Source: an uncultured Flaviramulus sp.
GTDB lineage: Bacteria > Bacteroidota > Bacteroidia > Flavobacteriales > Flavobacteriaceae
NCBI GenBank assembly: GCA_947501105.1
Contig: CANMUP010000001.1
Coordinates: 62,001 to 126,000, forward strand
Direction: 5' to 3'
DNA: 64,000 nt
In this document: piece after piece, positions 1 to 7,236 of the stretch
Position numbering within the stretch: position 1 is the stretch's first letter
How the letters are laid out: every line of letters begins with the position of its first letter
Translations under genes and position numbers: made by a program
The notes under the pieces: generated by a model
Told to the model about the DNA's origin: nothing
Seen by the model: the letters and a program-made list of their open reading frames with translations, nothing else
Databases searched by the model: none

Positions 1-176
1 ATTTCTGCATGTGCTGTAACGTCGGTTAATGTTTCGGTTAAATTATGTCCGCGAGCAATAATTTTATTATCAATAACAATTACAGCACCAACAGGAATTT
101 CGCCTTTTTCAAAAGCAGCTTCTGCCTCTTGAAGGGCGCGTTTCATAAAATAAGTATCGTCAAAAGGTTCTATCAT
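1..176 (-). CDS. tadA: tRNA-specific adenosine deaminase, partial (C-terminus beyond window)
   Basis: The reverse strand encodes a protein starting MIEPFDDTYFMKRALQEAEA and continuing through GEIPVGAVIV and ARGHN to THAEM, where the window ends. This is the N-terminal half of a cytidine/deoxycytidylate-deaminase fold; HAE is the zinc-binding and proton-shuttle motif. The IPVGAVIV...GHN pattern fits TadA, which converts adenosine to inosine at the wobble position of tRNA-Arg. The zinc-binding PCxxC motif would lie outside the window. A -7 element TATTTTTG ends five bases before the ATG, so the mRNA may be leaderless. A second copy of its first codons lies at 687-743. Confidence 0.85.
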   Translation of the reverse strand, partial: MIEPFDDTYFMKRALQEAEAAFEKGEIPVGAVIVIDNKIIARGHNLTETLTDVTAHAE

Positions 177-181
177 ATTGA

Positions 182-189
182 CAAAAATA
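182..189 (-). promoter_or_regulatory. -7 promoter element of tadA (TATTTTTG)
   Basis: On the reverse strand TATTTTTG matches the Bacteroidota consensus TAnnTTTG and is followed after five bases by the tadA ATG. Transcription would start at or next to the start codon. No clear -33 TTG is visible. Confidence 0.5.
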
Positions 190-212
190 AAAAAGATTTA
201 AAAACCCTAACC

Positions 213-611
213 TTATTGTCTCGAATAAGTTCCTATTTGATAAAAAGAGTCATCCCCTTCTTTTATTTTTAATGTTGTCGCGGTTAATTCAAGAATCTTT
301 AACGATTCTTTTTCGCTACCAAGTTCAAAATTCATGGTATCTCCATTTAAAGTATATGAAAGAGGGTCCGATTCTACCGATAATTCACAATTTGTTCCAT
401 AATATGTTTTACCTATTATGCTCGTCTCTGAAATTATTGTTTCATGAGGGCAAGCACCTTCATCTACAGGAATGTATTCCTCTCCGTCCTCATCTATACT
501 TGAAACTAGTAACCAAACCCCAGCTAATCCAGTTTCTATATTAGGCGTTGAGTTATCACTACTGCAAGCTACAATTAAACATGTTAAAAGAAATAAGGTA
601 ATCTTTTTCAT
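213..611 (-). CDS. small lipocalin-like lipoprotein
   Basis: A 132-residue protein with a lipoprotein signal peptide: MKKITLFLLTCLIVAC gives a lipobox at Cys16, then a serine/asparagine-rich linker. The mature part opens with LAGVWLLVSS and has two internal cysteines (GACPHE and TNCEL), probably a disulfide, followed by beta-strand-like stretches (TYYGTNCELSV, YTLNGDTMNFEL). This resembles the short lipocalin-like lipoproteins common in Flavobacteriaceae, with a G-x-W-x-L motif near the start. No function is known. It sits between tadA and a relic copy of the tadA 5' end, so it may have arrived or moved with a duplication. Confidence 0.7.
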   Translation of the reverse strand: MKKITLFLLTCLIVACSSDNSTPNIETGLAGVWLLVSSIDEDGEEYIPVDEGACPHETIISETSIIGKTYYGTNCELSVESDPLSYTLNGDTMNFELGSEKESLKILELTATTLKIKEGDDSFYQIGTYSRQ

Positions 612-686
612 AAAATTCTAAATTAAGGTTGTTTCCACAATAATAAAATGAATTATACTACAAAACAAGTGATATGCTTTTTTTAA

Positions 687-743
687 TTAAATTGCCTCCA
701 ATACGCTATTTCCAAAATAAGTATCATCGAAAGGTTTAATCAT
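687..743 (-). pseudogene. relic copy of the tadA 5' end
   Basis: Read on the reverse strand, these codons give MIKPFDDTYFGNSVLEAI and then a stop. The first ten residues match the real tadA start (MIEPFDDTYF) at nine of ten positions and the DNA is nearly identical over that stretch; similarity fades afterwards. It is not a functional gene. A partial duplication of tadA is the simplest reading. Confidence 0.75.
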
Positions 744-765
744 AATTTTTTTTAAGATTCCCATT

Positions 766-881
766 ATGAAAAACTACGACTCTATTTCTATCCCTAAACC
801 TTGTCATGAAGATTAGAGTATTATGACCTCAAAAGAATAATGAGGGTTTGTAATTCTTGTTCAAAAACAGTTCTAGATTTT
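766..881 (+). pseudogene. decayed gene of the CHEDW / FCxSCxKTV family
   Basis: From ATG 766 the frame reads MKNYDSISIPKPCHED and then TAG at 814-816, where family members have Trp (TGG). After further codons (SIMTSKE, compare a usual K/N-M-T-P-x-E-K) there are stops and a one-base deletion. The shifted frame then reads RVCNSCSKTVLDF at 843-881, matching the family pattern RFCxSCxKTVxDF. I recall this N-terminal pattern from flavobacterial proteins starting M-K-x-S-I-S-I-P-K-P-C-H-E-D-W. At least two nonsense changes and one frameshift are visible and no 3' part is recognisable, so this is a dead gene. Confidence 0.7.
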
Positions 882-976
882 CTCTCAATTTATTTCTGCT
901 AAATAAAGAAATAAGCCTACAAAAGCAGTTTACACATTACCTATTATTTTTCAAGTAGAGGAATAATAAATTCTTG

Positions 977-984
977 TACTTTTG
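977..984 (+). promoter_or_regulatory. -7 promoter element of dxs (TACTTTTG)
   Basis: TACTTTTG matches TAnnTTTG exactly and ends five bases before GTG 989. Transcription would begin at about 989, so the upstream TTG at 974 is not in the mRNA and the transcript is probably leaderless. No convincing -33 TTG is seen. Confidence 0.55.
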
Positions 985-988
985 CCCT

Positions 989-2755
989 GTGAAAAACAAT
1001 TTCTTAAACAATATTAATTCACCTAAAGAACTTCGTCTTTTAAAGCAAGATGAGTTACCTCAACTCGCTCAAGAGTTACGTGATTTTATTATAAATATTG
1101 TCGCCACAAAAGAAGGTCATTTGGGAGCAAGTTTAGGTGTTGTAGAGCTAACTATCGCTTTACATTACATATTTAACACACCCGAAGATCAACTTATTTG
1201 GGATGTTGGCCATCAAGCTTATGGGCATAAAATTTTAACCGAACGAAAAGCTGTTTTTCATACTAACAGACAGGTAGATGGTATTAGTGGTTTCCCTAAA
1301 CGTGGTGAAAGTGTTTATGATACTTTTGGAGTGGGGCATGCATCTACTTCTATATCAGCAGCATTAGGAATGGCGATTGCTTCGCAATTAAAAGGTGAAG
1401 ACAAACATCACATTGCTATTATAGGAGATGCAAGTATTGCCAGCGGTATGGCTTTTGAAGGCTTAAATCATGCTGGTGTGACCAATGCTAATTTGTTAGT
1501 TGTTTTAAATGATAATGCTATTGGTATAGACCCAAGTGTTGGCGCTTTAAAAATGTATTTAACCAACGTTAAAAAAGGGACACAAAAGCAAGACAATATT
1601 TTTGAAGCTTTAAATTTTGACTATTCTGGTCCTATTGACGGACATGATATTGACGCTGTAATTTCAGAACTAAAGCGACTAAAAACTGTTAAAGGCCCAA
1701 AGTTTTTACATATTATTACTACCAAAGGAAAAGGACTAAAACAAGCTGAAGCAGACCAAGTAAAATATCATGCACCAGGTAAATTTGATGCAAAAACTGG
1801 AGATTTAATTGTAAAATCTGAGACAATCCAACCTCCAAAATATCAAGATGTTTTTGGGCATACTATTTTAGAACTGGCTAGAGATAATAAAAGCATTGTT
1901 GGTATTACTCCTGCAATGCCGACTGGAAGCTCGTTAAAATATATGATGGATGAAATTCCAAATCGCGCTTTTGATGTTGGTATTGCTGAACAACATGCGG
2001 TTACATTAGCTGCTGGTATGGCGACTCAAGGATTAATTCCGTTTTGTAATATTTACTCAACGTTTTTACAACGCGCTTACGATCAAATTATTCATGATGT
2101 AGCGCTTCAAAAACTACCTGTTATTTTTTGTTTAGATCGTGCTGGTTTGGTTGGCGAAGATGGAGCTACACACCACGGCGCATTTGATTTAGCTTACTTA
2201 AGATGTATACCTAACTTGATTGTGTTTGCGCCAAGAAACGAGATAGAATTACGCAACATTATGTACACGGCACAATTAGGTTTAGAGCACCCTATAGCTA
2301 TTCGGTATCCTCGTGGAAGAGGGGTTACAATAGATTGGAAACAACCTTTTAATAAAATTGAAATAGGCCAAGGTGTCCTACTTAAAGAAGGTTCTAAAAT
2401 TGCTGTTTTAAGTATTGGAAGCATTGCCAAAAATGTTACTGAAGCTATAGAAGAACTTCGTAACACAAAAGAAATAGCACATTACGATATGCGCTTTGTA
2501 AAACCTTTGGATGAAAGTTTGCTTCATAACATTTTTGAAACTTACGATACTATTATTACAATTGAAGACGGCACGATAAAAGGTGGATTTGGGTCTGCTA
2601 TTTTAGAATTTACTTCGGCTCACAATTATAAAAACACTATTAAAACACTTGGTATTCCTGATAATTTTATTGAACATGGGAAAATTGATGAGCTTCAAAA
2701 ACTAATTGGATTAGATGCTAAAAGCCTAATAAAATTTTTAAATAAAATTTTGTAG
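989..2755 (+). CDS. dxs: 1-deoxy-D-xylulose-5-phosphate synthase
   Basis: Condenses pyruvate and glyceraldehyde-3-phosphate to DXP, the first step of the MEP isoprenoid pathway and a precursor of thiamine and pyridoxal. Visible are the N-terminal ELRLL, the GHQAYGHKIL loop with its conserved histidine, the thiamine-diphosphate motif GDASIASGMAFEGLNHAG ending in LNDN (GDA instead of the usual GDG), HAPGKFDAKTG, the AEQHAVTLAAG segment with the catalytic glutamate, and DRAGLVGEDGATHHGAFD. The C-terminal transketolase domain is complete (RYPRG, EDG). At about 588 residues it is shorter than the 620-residue enterobacterial enzyme, missing a loop after the cofactor motif. GTG 989 is preferred because the -7 element sits directly before it; TTG 974 lies upstream of the expected transcript start. 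Confidence 0.93.
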   Translation: MKNNFLNNINSPKELRLLKQDELPQLAQELRDFIINIVATKEGHLGASLGVVELTIALHYIFNTPEDQLIWDVGHQAYGHKILTERKAVFHTNRQVDGISGFPKRGESVYDTFGVGHASTSISAALGMAIASQLKGEDKHHIAIIGDASIASGMAFEGLNHAGVTNANLLVVLNDNAIGIDPSVGALKMYLTNVKKGTQKQDNIFEALNFDYSGPIDGHDIDAVISELKRLKTVKGPKFLHIITTKGKGLKQAEADQVKYHAPGKFDAKTGDLIVKSETIQPPKYQDVFGHTILELARDNKSIVGITPAMPTGSSLKYMMDEIPNRAFDVGIAEQHAVTLAAGMATQGLIPFCNIYSTFLQRAYDQIIHDVALQKLPVIFCLDRAGLVGEDGATHHGAFDLAYLRCIPNLIVFAPRNEIELRNIMYTAQLGLEHPIAIRYPRGRGVTIDWKQPFNKIEIGQGVLLKEGSKIAVLSIGSIAKNVTEAIEELRNTKEIAHYDMRFVKPLDESLLHNIFETYDTIITIEDGTIKGGFGSAILEFTSAHNYKNTIKTLGIPDNFIEHGKIDELQKLIGLDAKSLIKFLNKIL

Positions 2756-2782
2756 ACTAATATTTTTTGTAAAAAAAATCTC

Positions 2783-2790
2783 TAGTTTTG
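2783..2790 (+). promoter_or_regulatory. -7 promoter element (TAGTTTTG)
   Basis: Exact TAnnTTTG match 32 bases before the ATG of the following lipoprotein gene, indicating it has its own promoter separate from dxs. Confidence 0.45.
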
Positions 2791-2822
2791 CTCATAATTT
2801 ATTCAATCATTCAAAATCAACC

Positions 2823-3569
2823 ATGAATTTTAAATTTCGCTTAACTATATTAATCCTTTTAACTTTCATCTCAATTTTATCTTGTAGCGAAAATAACTCA
2901 AGCGATAATGATAAAACAGCTAGCGAACCTGAGCTAACTGAACACTATTATTTTGAGGGTAATCTTGATAATGAACCTTTTTTGATAGAGAAAAAATATT
3001 ATAAAGATTATTCTGACGGAAAACCCTTTTCTTTAGATTACGGAGGGACACTTATTAATTGCTCTAATGAGCCTAATGGGAGTATTCATACAGATTGCTA
3101 TACTATTTATTCTTGCGGTATTCTTATATCTAAAAGCCTTTATCCAGATGAAGCAAAAAAACATAACACTGGTAAAATGTACTTTGGTCGTATAGATGTT
3201 GATAAAAGAGTTTTTGACAATGAGCTTGAAGAGTTAGAAAATTTTCTTAAGAATGAAAATCTTAGTTTTCGTAGAGATTTTGGTAGCATAAAACACGAAG
3301 GTTTTTTTGCATTTGACTTTTTCCCACCAGATCATCAAAACAAAAATTTATATTATTCGTCAAGATTGAATAACAATGAAGAATACTCTGCAAAAATCAC
3401 TTCTGTTGAAAAGGGTGACGGTTATTTTTATATAATTGAAGGCTATGTTGAAGAATGTAAACTATATCAAACTAAAGATGATGATCAAGCCTATAAATTA
3501 TTAACAGATTTTAAATTTCGAGTAAAAATCAAAGCAGATTTTAATTATAACAACTATAAAGATAATTAG
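2823..3569 (+). CDS. hypothetical lipoprotein
   Basis: A 248-residue protein with a lipoprotein signal peptide (hydrophobic run LTILILLTFISILSC, lipobox Cys21) followed by a Ser/Asn/Asp-rich tether (SENNSSDNDK). The mature domain is rich in Tyr, Phe and charged residues, with a few cysteines (INCSNE, HTDCYTIYSCG) that may pair. I do not recognise a family. It stands alone, with its own -7 element upstream and a palindromic repeat after it. Confidence 0.6.
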   Translation: MNFKFRLTILILLTFISILSCSENNSSDNDKTASEPELTEHYYFEGNLDNEPFLIEKKYYKDYSDGKPFSLDYGGTLINCSNEPNGSIHTDCYTIYSCGILISKSLYPDEAKKHNTGKMYFGRIDVDKRVFDNELEELENFLKNENLSFRRDFGSIKHEGFFAFDFFPPDHQNKNLYYSSRLNNNEEYSAKITSVEKGDGYFYIIEGYVEECKLYQTKDDDQAYKLLTDFKFRVKIKADFNYNNYKDN

Positions 3570-3602
3570 TTATTTTAAACTTAACTTGAATAGAAAAATC
3601 TT

Positions 3603-3732
3603 GCGTTAGGGATTGTAGTGGCATCCTTTTTTGAGGCACGAGAAAAAGATATAGCGAAACATTTATGTTCATGAATTCAATGATTTAAAATAGAAATACA
3701 TGAATAAAAGCCCGACCCTTGTGGTAACACCC
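3603..3732 (+). repeat. palindromic intergenic repeat, GCGTTAGGGAT...GACCCTTGTGGTAAC type, copy 1
   Basis: Begins GCGTTAGGGATTGTAGTGG and ends AAAGCCCGACCCTTGTGGTAAC. The ends are inverted to each other (GCGTTA/TAAC, AGGG/CCCT), so the whole unit can fold back. Compared with copy 2 (26103-26185), about 45 extra bases lie between GCGAAA and AAAGCCCG. It sits between the convergent lipoprotein and dgt genes. The motif is familiar from flavobacterial intergenic regions; function unknown. Confidence 0.7.
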
Positions 3733-3743
3733 AAAATAATAAT

Positions 3744-5084
3744 TTAAATTTCTAACCCTTTTATTTTCTTGTATTCTAGAATTGCTTTACTATCTGACAA
3801 CAACGACACATAGTAACTCACACTCATTAAACGCTGGTACAGACTCGGTTTATCTACTTTAATCGTTTTTGGTAAGCTTTTTAAAATGAGTTTATCGTAA
3901 TTAGAAGTGGTGTTATTAAATCCATTATTTATAGCACTTGTATAGGTGTTTAATAGCGTGTTAATGACTCCATAACCTGCAATTTCTTTATCGACAACCT
4001 CGGTAGATTGGTAAATGTTTTCAACACTTATTTTAATAATATCGTTTATTTGGGCTTCGTACTTACTTTTGTCCAGTAAAGCGCAATCGAAATCACTATT
4101 TAAAATAGCTTCTTCATTTTCCATAAAAACATCAACAGCTTCGCTTATCAGTGATCCTATAGCGAGAGCTCGTAAATAACCCACACGATCTTCTTTGGTT
4201 GAAAGAGCATAATAGTTTTCTGGTTTTATATTATTCCTAATAATTTTTGACAGGTATTCTAGAGCAAACTCTTCTTGTATTAACCCCAGATTAATACCGT
4301 CTTCAAAATCTATAATAGTATAACAAATATCATCAGCAGCTTCAACTAGAAAAGCTAGTGGGTGGCGAGAAAAACTAACATGCTTTTCGCTTCTTTTTAA
4401 TAACCCAAGCTCGTTTGCTACATCTGTAAATGCTACTTTTTCACTTTGAAAAAAGCCATATTTTTTGTCAGCTATATGATGTGTTGGTTTTTTTGGTAAC
4501 GATTCTTTAGGGTATTTCATAAATGCCCCAAGTGTTGCATAACTTAAGCGTAATCCACCATCTCTTCCTGCCCTACTTTCGGTTAAAATCTTAAATCCGT
4601 TAGCATTGCCCTCAAAATCACATAAATCTTGATATTCTTTATCGGTTAACTGTGCTTTAAATTTTTGCCCGTTGCCAGTTTTAAAAAACTCCCCAATAGC
4701 CTTTTCTCCTGAATGCCCAAAAGGTGGGTTTCCTATATCATGTGCTAAAGCTGCAGCTGCTACAATGGCTCCAAAATCATTGGCTTGATATCCATGAATG
4801 CTTTGTAAATGCGGGTGTTTTTCCAATAACTTTTGCCCTACTCGCCTTCCTAAAGAACGCCCTACCACACTAACTTCTAAGCTATGTGTTAATCGTGTGT
4901 GCACAAAATCTGTTTCAGATAAAGGAATAACTTGTGTTTTATCTTGAAGGCTTCTAAATTCTGACGAAAAAATTATTCGGTCGTAATCAACTTCAAACCC
5001 TAAACGTGTTTCATCTTGTTCTTTTCTAATACGTTTATTGGTGTCGCCAAAGCGTTTTAAAGATAGTAATTGTTCCCAGTTCAT
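3744..5084 (-). CDS. dgt: deoxyguanosinetriphosphate triphosphohydrolase (dGTPase)
   Basis: An HD-domain phosphohydrolase of 446 residues that hydrolyses dGTP to deoxyguanosine and tripolyphosphate and so shapes dNTP pools. The N-terminal region FSSEFRSLQDKTQV is typical of Dgt. The HD metal ligands are RLTHS (about residue 64) and AHDIGNPPFGHSGE (about 114-127), with a further aspartate in VEAADDICY. Length fits the type with no large insertion. It is a single gene between the intergenic repeat and the first Pho-box-like array. Confidence 0.92.
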   Translation of the reverse strand: MNWEQLLSLKRFGDTNKRIRKEQDETRLGFEVDYDRIIFSSEFRSLQDKTQVIPLSETDFVHTRLTHSLEVSVVGRSLGRRVGQKLLEKHPHLQSIHGYQANDFGAIVAAAALAHDIGNPPFGHSGEKAIGEFFKTGNGQKFKAQLTDKEYQDLCDFEGNANGFKILTESRAGRDGGLRLSYATLGAFMKYPKESLPKKPTHHIADKKYGFFQSEKVAFTDVANELGLLKRSEKHVSFSRHPLAFLVEAADDICYTIIDFEDGINLGLIQEEFALEYLSKIIRNNIKPENYYALSTKEDRVGYLRALAIGSLISEAVDVFMENEEAILNSDFDCALLDKSKYEAQINDIIKISVENIYQSTEVVDKEIAGYGVINTLLNTYTSAINNGFNNTTSNYDKLILKSLPKTIKVDKPSLYQRLMSVSYYVSLLSDSKAILEYKKIKGLEI

Positions 5085-5145
5085 TTTAAAGTTTTAAACG
5101 CAAGCAAGATAAGTAAATTCAATAAAAAATAAATCTAAAATTTGG

Positions 5146-5207
5146 TAACATTAAGGTAACATTTTAATCACTCTTGTTTAATATATACATAACACTGTGG
5201 TTATAAT
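5146..5207 (+). promoter_or_regulatory. Pho-box-like array A: six 7-mers at 11-bp spacing
   Basis: 7-mers start at 5146, 5157, 5168, 5179, 5190 and 5201: TAACATT, TAACATT, TCACTCT, TAATATA, TAACACT, TTATAAT. A TTTG -7 core (5219-5222) ends exactly 15 bp after the last unit. The array aligns without gaps to array B at 5769-5830. The 11-bp direct repeats of TTAACA type resemble PhoP/PhoB boxes, and the genes downstream fit phosphate uptake. Confidence 0.7.
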
Positions 5208-5232
5208 AAATATTTTTCTTTGTATAGAATTT

Positions 5233-5625
5233 ATGAGACAACGTATGAGACACATTATCCTTATCGCTACCTTTTTTATAACTACATTATCTTTTGCTCA
5301 ACAAACTGGTTCTATAAAAGGTCATTTGTTAGATATAGAATCGAATAACGCACCTTTACTTTATGCTAAAGTTATAATTAAAGAAACTGGTGCTGAAATT
5401 TTATCAGATGAAAAAGGAGTATTTAAATTTGAAAACTTAAAGGAAGGCAGCTATACTCTAGTAAGTAGTTTTGTTGGTTATGAAACTAAAGAATCTACTG
5501 TTAACATAATCGAGGGAAAATCAATCAACGTAAAATTACATTTAAAAGCAGACTCAATATCTTTAGGTGATTTAATGTTAACATTAGCAAGTGCTGATAA
5601 AAAAGATACTTCTATTAATAAATAG
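5233..5625 (+). CDS. stand-alone secreted CarboxypepD_reg-like domain protein
   Basis: A protein of 126-130 residues with a signal peptide (MRHIILIATFFITTLSFAQQ) and one CarboxypepD_reg-like Ig domain (GSIKGHLLDI...YTLVSSFVGYETKESTVNI). It is very similar in layout to the first 110 residues of the TonB receptor at 7287, but stops where a plug domain would begin (SLGDLMLTL then KKDTSINK). ATG 5233 or 5245 is preferred: the upstream GTG 5197 lies inside the promoter array. Such domains are N-terminal extensions of Bacteroidota TonB receptors; a free copy may be a truncated paralogue or an accessory periplasmic protein. It has the same array-type promoter as the beta-helix gene. Confidence 0.7.
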   Translation: MRQRMRHIILIATFFITTLSFAQQTGSIKGHLLDIESNNAPLLYAKVIIKETGAEILSDEKGVFKFENLKEGSYTLVSSFVGYETKESTVNIIEGKSINVKLHLKADSISLGDLMLTLASADKKDTSINK

Positions 5626-5662
5626 CAACTTTATTTAAGAATTAAATTTTTAAAATAGATTA

Positions 5663-5699
5663 AAAAGCAATTTTCAGTTTAATGAAAGTTGCTTTTTTT
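5663..5699 (+). terminator. rho-independent terminator
   Basis: AAAAGCAA and TTGCTTTT with inner TTTCA/TGAAA form a stem around a short loop, followed by a T-run. It closes the CarboxypepD_reg gene and separates it from the next array-type promoter. Confidence 0.75.
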
Positions 5700-5768
5700 A
5701 TGCAATAATACAATCTCAATCCAATGTTAATTCAATGTAAAAAACTTCAGATGTCATCCGTCTATAAG

Positions 5769-5830
5769 TAACATTAAGCTAACAGTTTTATCACGGTTCT
5801 TTAATCTTTAGATAACACTCTATTTACAGT
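5769..5830 (+). promoter_or_regulatory. Pho-box-like array B: six 7-mers at 11-bp spacing
   Basis: Units start at 5769, 5780, 5791, 5802, 5813 and 5824: TAACATT, TAACAGT, TCACGGT, TAATCTT, TAACACT, TTACAGT. The -7 core TTTG (5842-5845) ends 15 bp after the last unit, as in array A. The unit order and spacers align without gaps to array A over about 77 bp, indicating promoter duplication or strong constraint. Confidence 0.75.
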
Positions 5831-5887
5831 CTCATAGTTTCTTTGCGGCAACAAATAAAACAAAAAAAATATCTAAAATTAAAACTC

Positions 5888-7207
5888 ATGAAAAAATTAT
5901 TTTTAACTTTTTTAATGGCATCTACTTTAGTTTTTACTGGATGTCTTAAAGATGATGATACTCCTATAATAATAGAAGAAATTACAATTATTCAAGATGG
6001 TGGTGGGAGCAATAGTGGTACACCTGTTGTTGCTGTTACGGGAGCAATTTCTGCTAATACGGCTTGGACAAACGATAATATATATGAATTAAACCAGAAA
6101 GTTGTTGTTGAAGACGGAGTAACATTAACTATTGAAGCTGGTACAATTATTAAAGGTAAACCTGGAACAGGATCTTTAGCTTCTGCGTTAATTATAGCTA
6201 GAGGTGCAAAAATTAATGCCGAAGGAACGTCTACTAACCCAATCATTTTTACTTCTTCAAGTGATAACATTGATGCTGGACAAACTTCTGGAACTAACCT
6301 AAACGAAAGCAATAGAGGTCTTTGGGGTGGTTTAATCATTTTAGGAAAAGCGCCTTGTTCTTTTAAAGGAGATTTAAGTGAAGTACAAATAGAAGGAATT
6401 CCTGCTGATGATACTTTTGGATTATACGGTGGTACTATAGCCGATGATGATTCTGGCATCCTTAGATATGTATCTATTAGACATGGTGGTGCTTTAATTG
6501 GTGAAGGAAACGAAATTAACGGTCTTACACTTGGTGGTGTTGGTAACAAAACTGTTATTGATAACATAGAAGTTGTTGCTAACGTTGATGATGGTATTGA
6601 ATTCTTTGGAGGAACTGTAAATGCTACTAACCTATTAGTTTGGGCTCAAGGTGATGATGGTTTAGATATAGACCAAGCTTATTCTGGAACTATCGATAAT
6701 GCCATCGTTATATTAGGTGATGCTTCTGACCATGCTTTAGAAATAGACGGAAGAGAAGGTACTGCAACAGGCTCATTTACTTTAACCAACGTAACGTTGA
6801 TGGGAAATTTAAATACTTCAAATGGAGAGTATGCAGATTTTAGAAGTAAAGCTACTGGAACTATATCTAACGTTTACGCAAAGGGATTCAAAGATAGCTC
6901 TGATGTTGAATTAGACAATAATGCTGTATCTCAAAACTTTTTAGATGGTTTAATAACATTTAGCAATTGGGAAATCGCTGGATTCGACAACAGTGTTTTT
7001 TTAGAAAAAGTTGGATGCTCAGAAAACTGTGATGATACAGATGAAACAAATGACATTCCTGAAGACAAAATTATTTTAGCTCCAACATTTACAGAAAGAG
7101 CTGCAGATTGGACAACACAAGTTACTGATGGTGCTCAAACTGTAGGAGCTACAACATCAAACCTTAATTGGACCTATGCAAATACTACAGGTGGTTTAGG
7201 ATTCTAA
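5888..7207 (+). CDS. beta-helix lipoprotein
   Basis: A 439-residue lipoprotein. The signal peptide MKKLFLTFLMASTLVFTGC gives a lipobox at Cys19, followed by an acidic linker (LKDDDTP). The body is Gly/Asn/Thr-rich with repeated short strands (TLTIEAGTIIKG, ALIIARGAKINAEG, IRHGGALIGEGNEINGLTLGGVG, EVVANVDDGIEFFGGTVNATNL), typical of a right-handed parallel beta-helix. Two cysteines near the end (GCSENCDD) may pair. I recall relatives encoded next to TonB receptors in Bacteroidota, sometimes misnamed multidrug transporters. ATG 5888 is chosen because it gives a clean signal peptide and lies about 40 bases after the -7 element. Probably an outer-membrane partner of the receptor that follows; substrate unknown, phosphate-containing compounds inferred from the promoter. 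Confidence 0.75.
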   Translation: MKKLFLTFLMASTLVFTGCLKDDDTPIIIEEITIIQDGGGSNSGTPVVAVTGAISANTAWTNDNIYELNQKVVVEDGVTLTIEAGTIIKGKPGTGSLASALIIARGAKINAEGTSTNPIIFTSSSDNIDAGQTSGTNLNESNRGLWGGLIILGKAPCSFKGDLSEVQIEGIPADDTFGLYGGTIADDDSGILRYVSIRHGGALIGEGNEINGLTLGGVGNKTVIDNIEVVANVDDGIEFFGGTVNATNLLVWAQGDDGLDIDQAYSGTIDNAIVILGDASDHALEIDGREGTATGSFTLTNVTLMGNLNTSNGEYADFRSKATGTISNVYAKGFKDSSDVELDNNAVSQNFLDGLITFSNWEIAGFDNSVFLEKVGCSENCDDTDETNDIPEDKIILAPTFTERAADWTTQVTDGAQTVGATTSNLNWTYANTTGGLGF

Positions 7208-7236
7208 AAGAGTCTGTTTTATTAAAAAATAAATGT

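Larger units (their letters stand above)
612..973. other. gene-free stretch holding two relics
   Basis: Between the lipoprotein start and the dxs promoter there is no intact gene. It contains the tadA 5' relic (687-743, reverse) and the decayed CHEDW-type gene (766-881, forward), back to back with about 22 bases between them. The remainder is AT-rich without recognisable hairpins. Confidence 0.7.

Noticed and set aside
974-988. TTG start of dxs
   Set aside because: It overlaps the -7 promoter element (977-984), so it would not be in the mRNA; GTG 989 is used.
5197-5232. GTG start adding 12 residues to the CarboxypepD_reg gene
   Set aside because: It lies within the promoter array and before the -7 core; the later ATGs give a clean signal peptide.
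5146-5830. CRISPR array
   Set aside because: Repeat units are only 7 bp with 4-bp spacers and no cas genes exist in the window.
5992-6567. Long reverse-strand open frame (191 codons) opposite the beta-helix lipoprotein
   Set aside because: It is a shadow of a gene with a strong codon bias and repeats; it has no signal, motif or promoter, and the forward frame has a clear lipoprotein signal and domain pattern.
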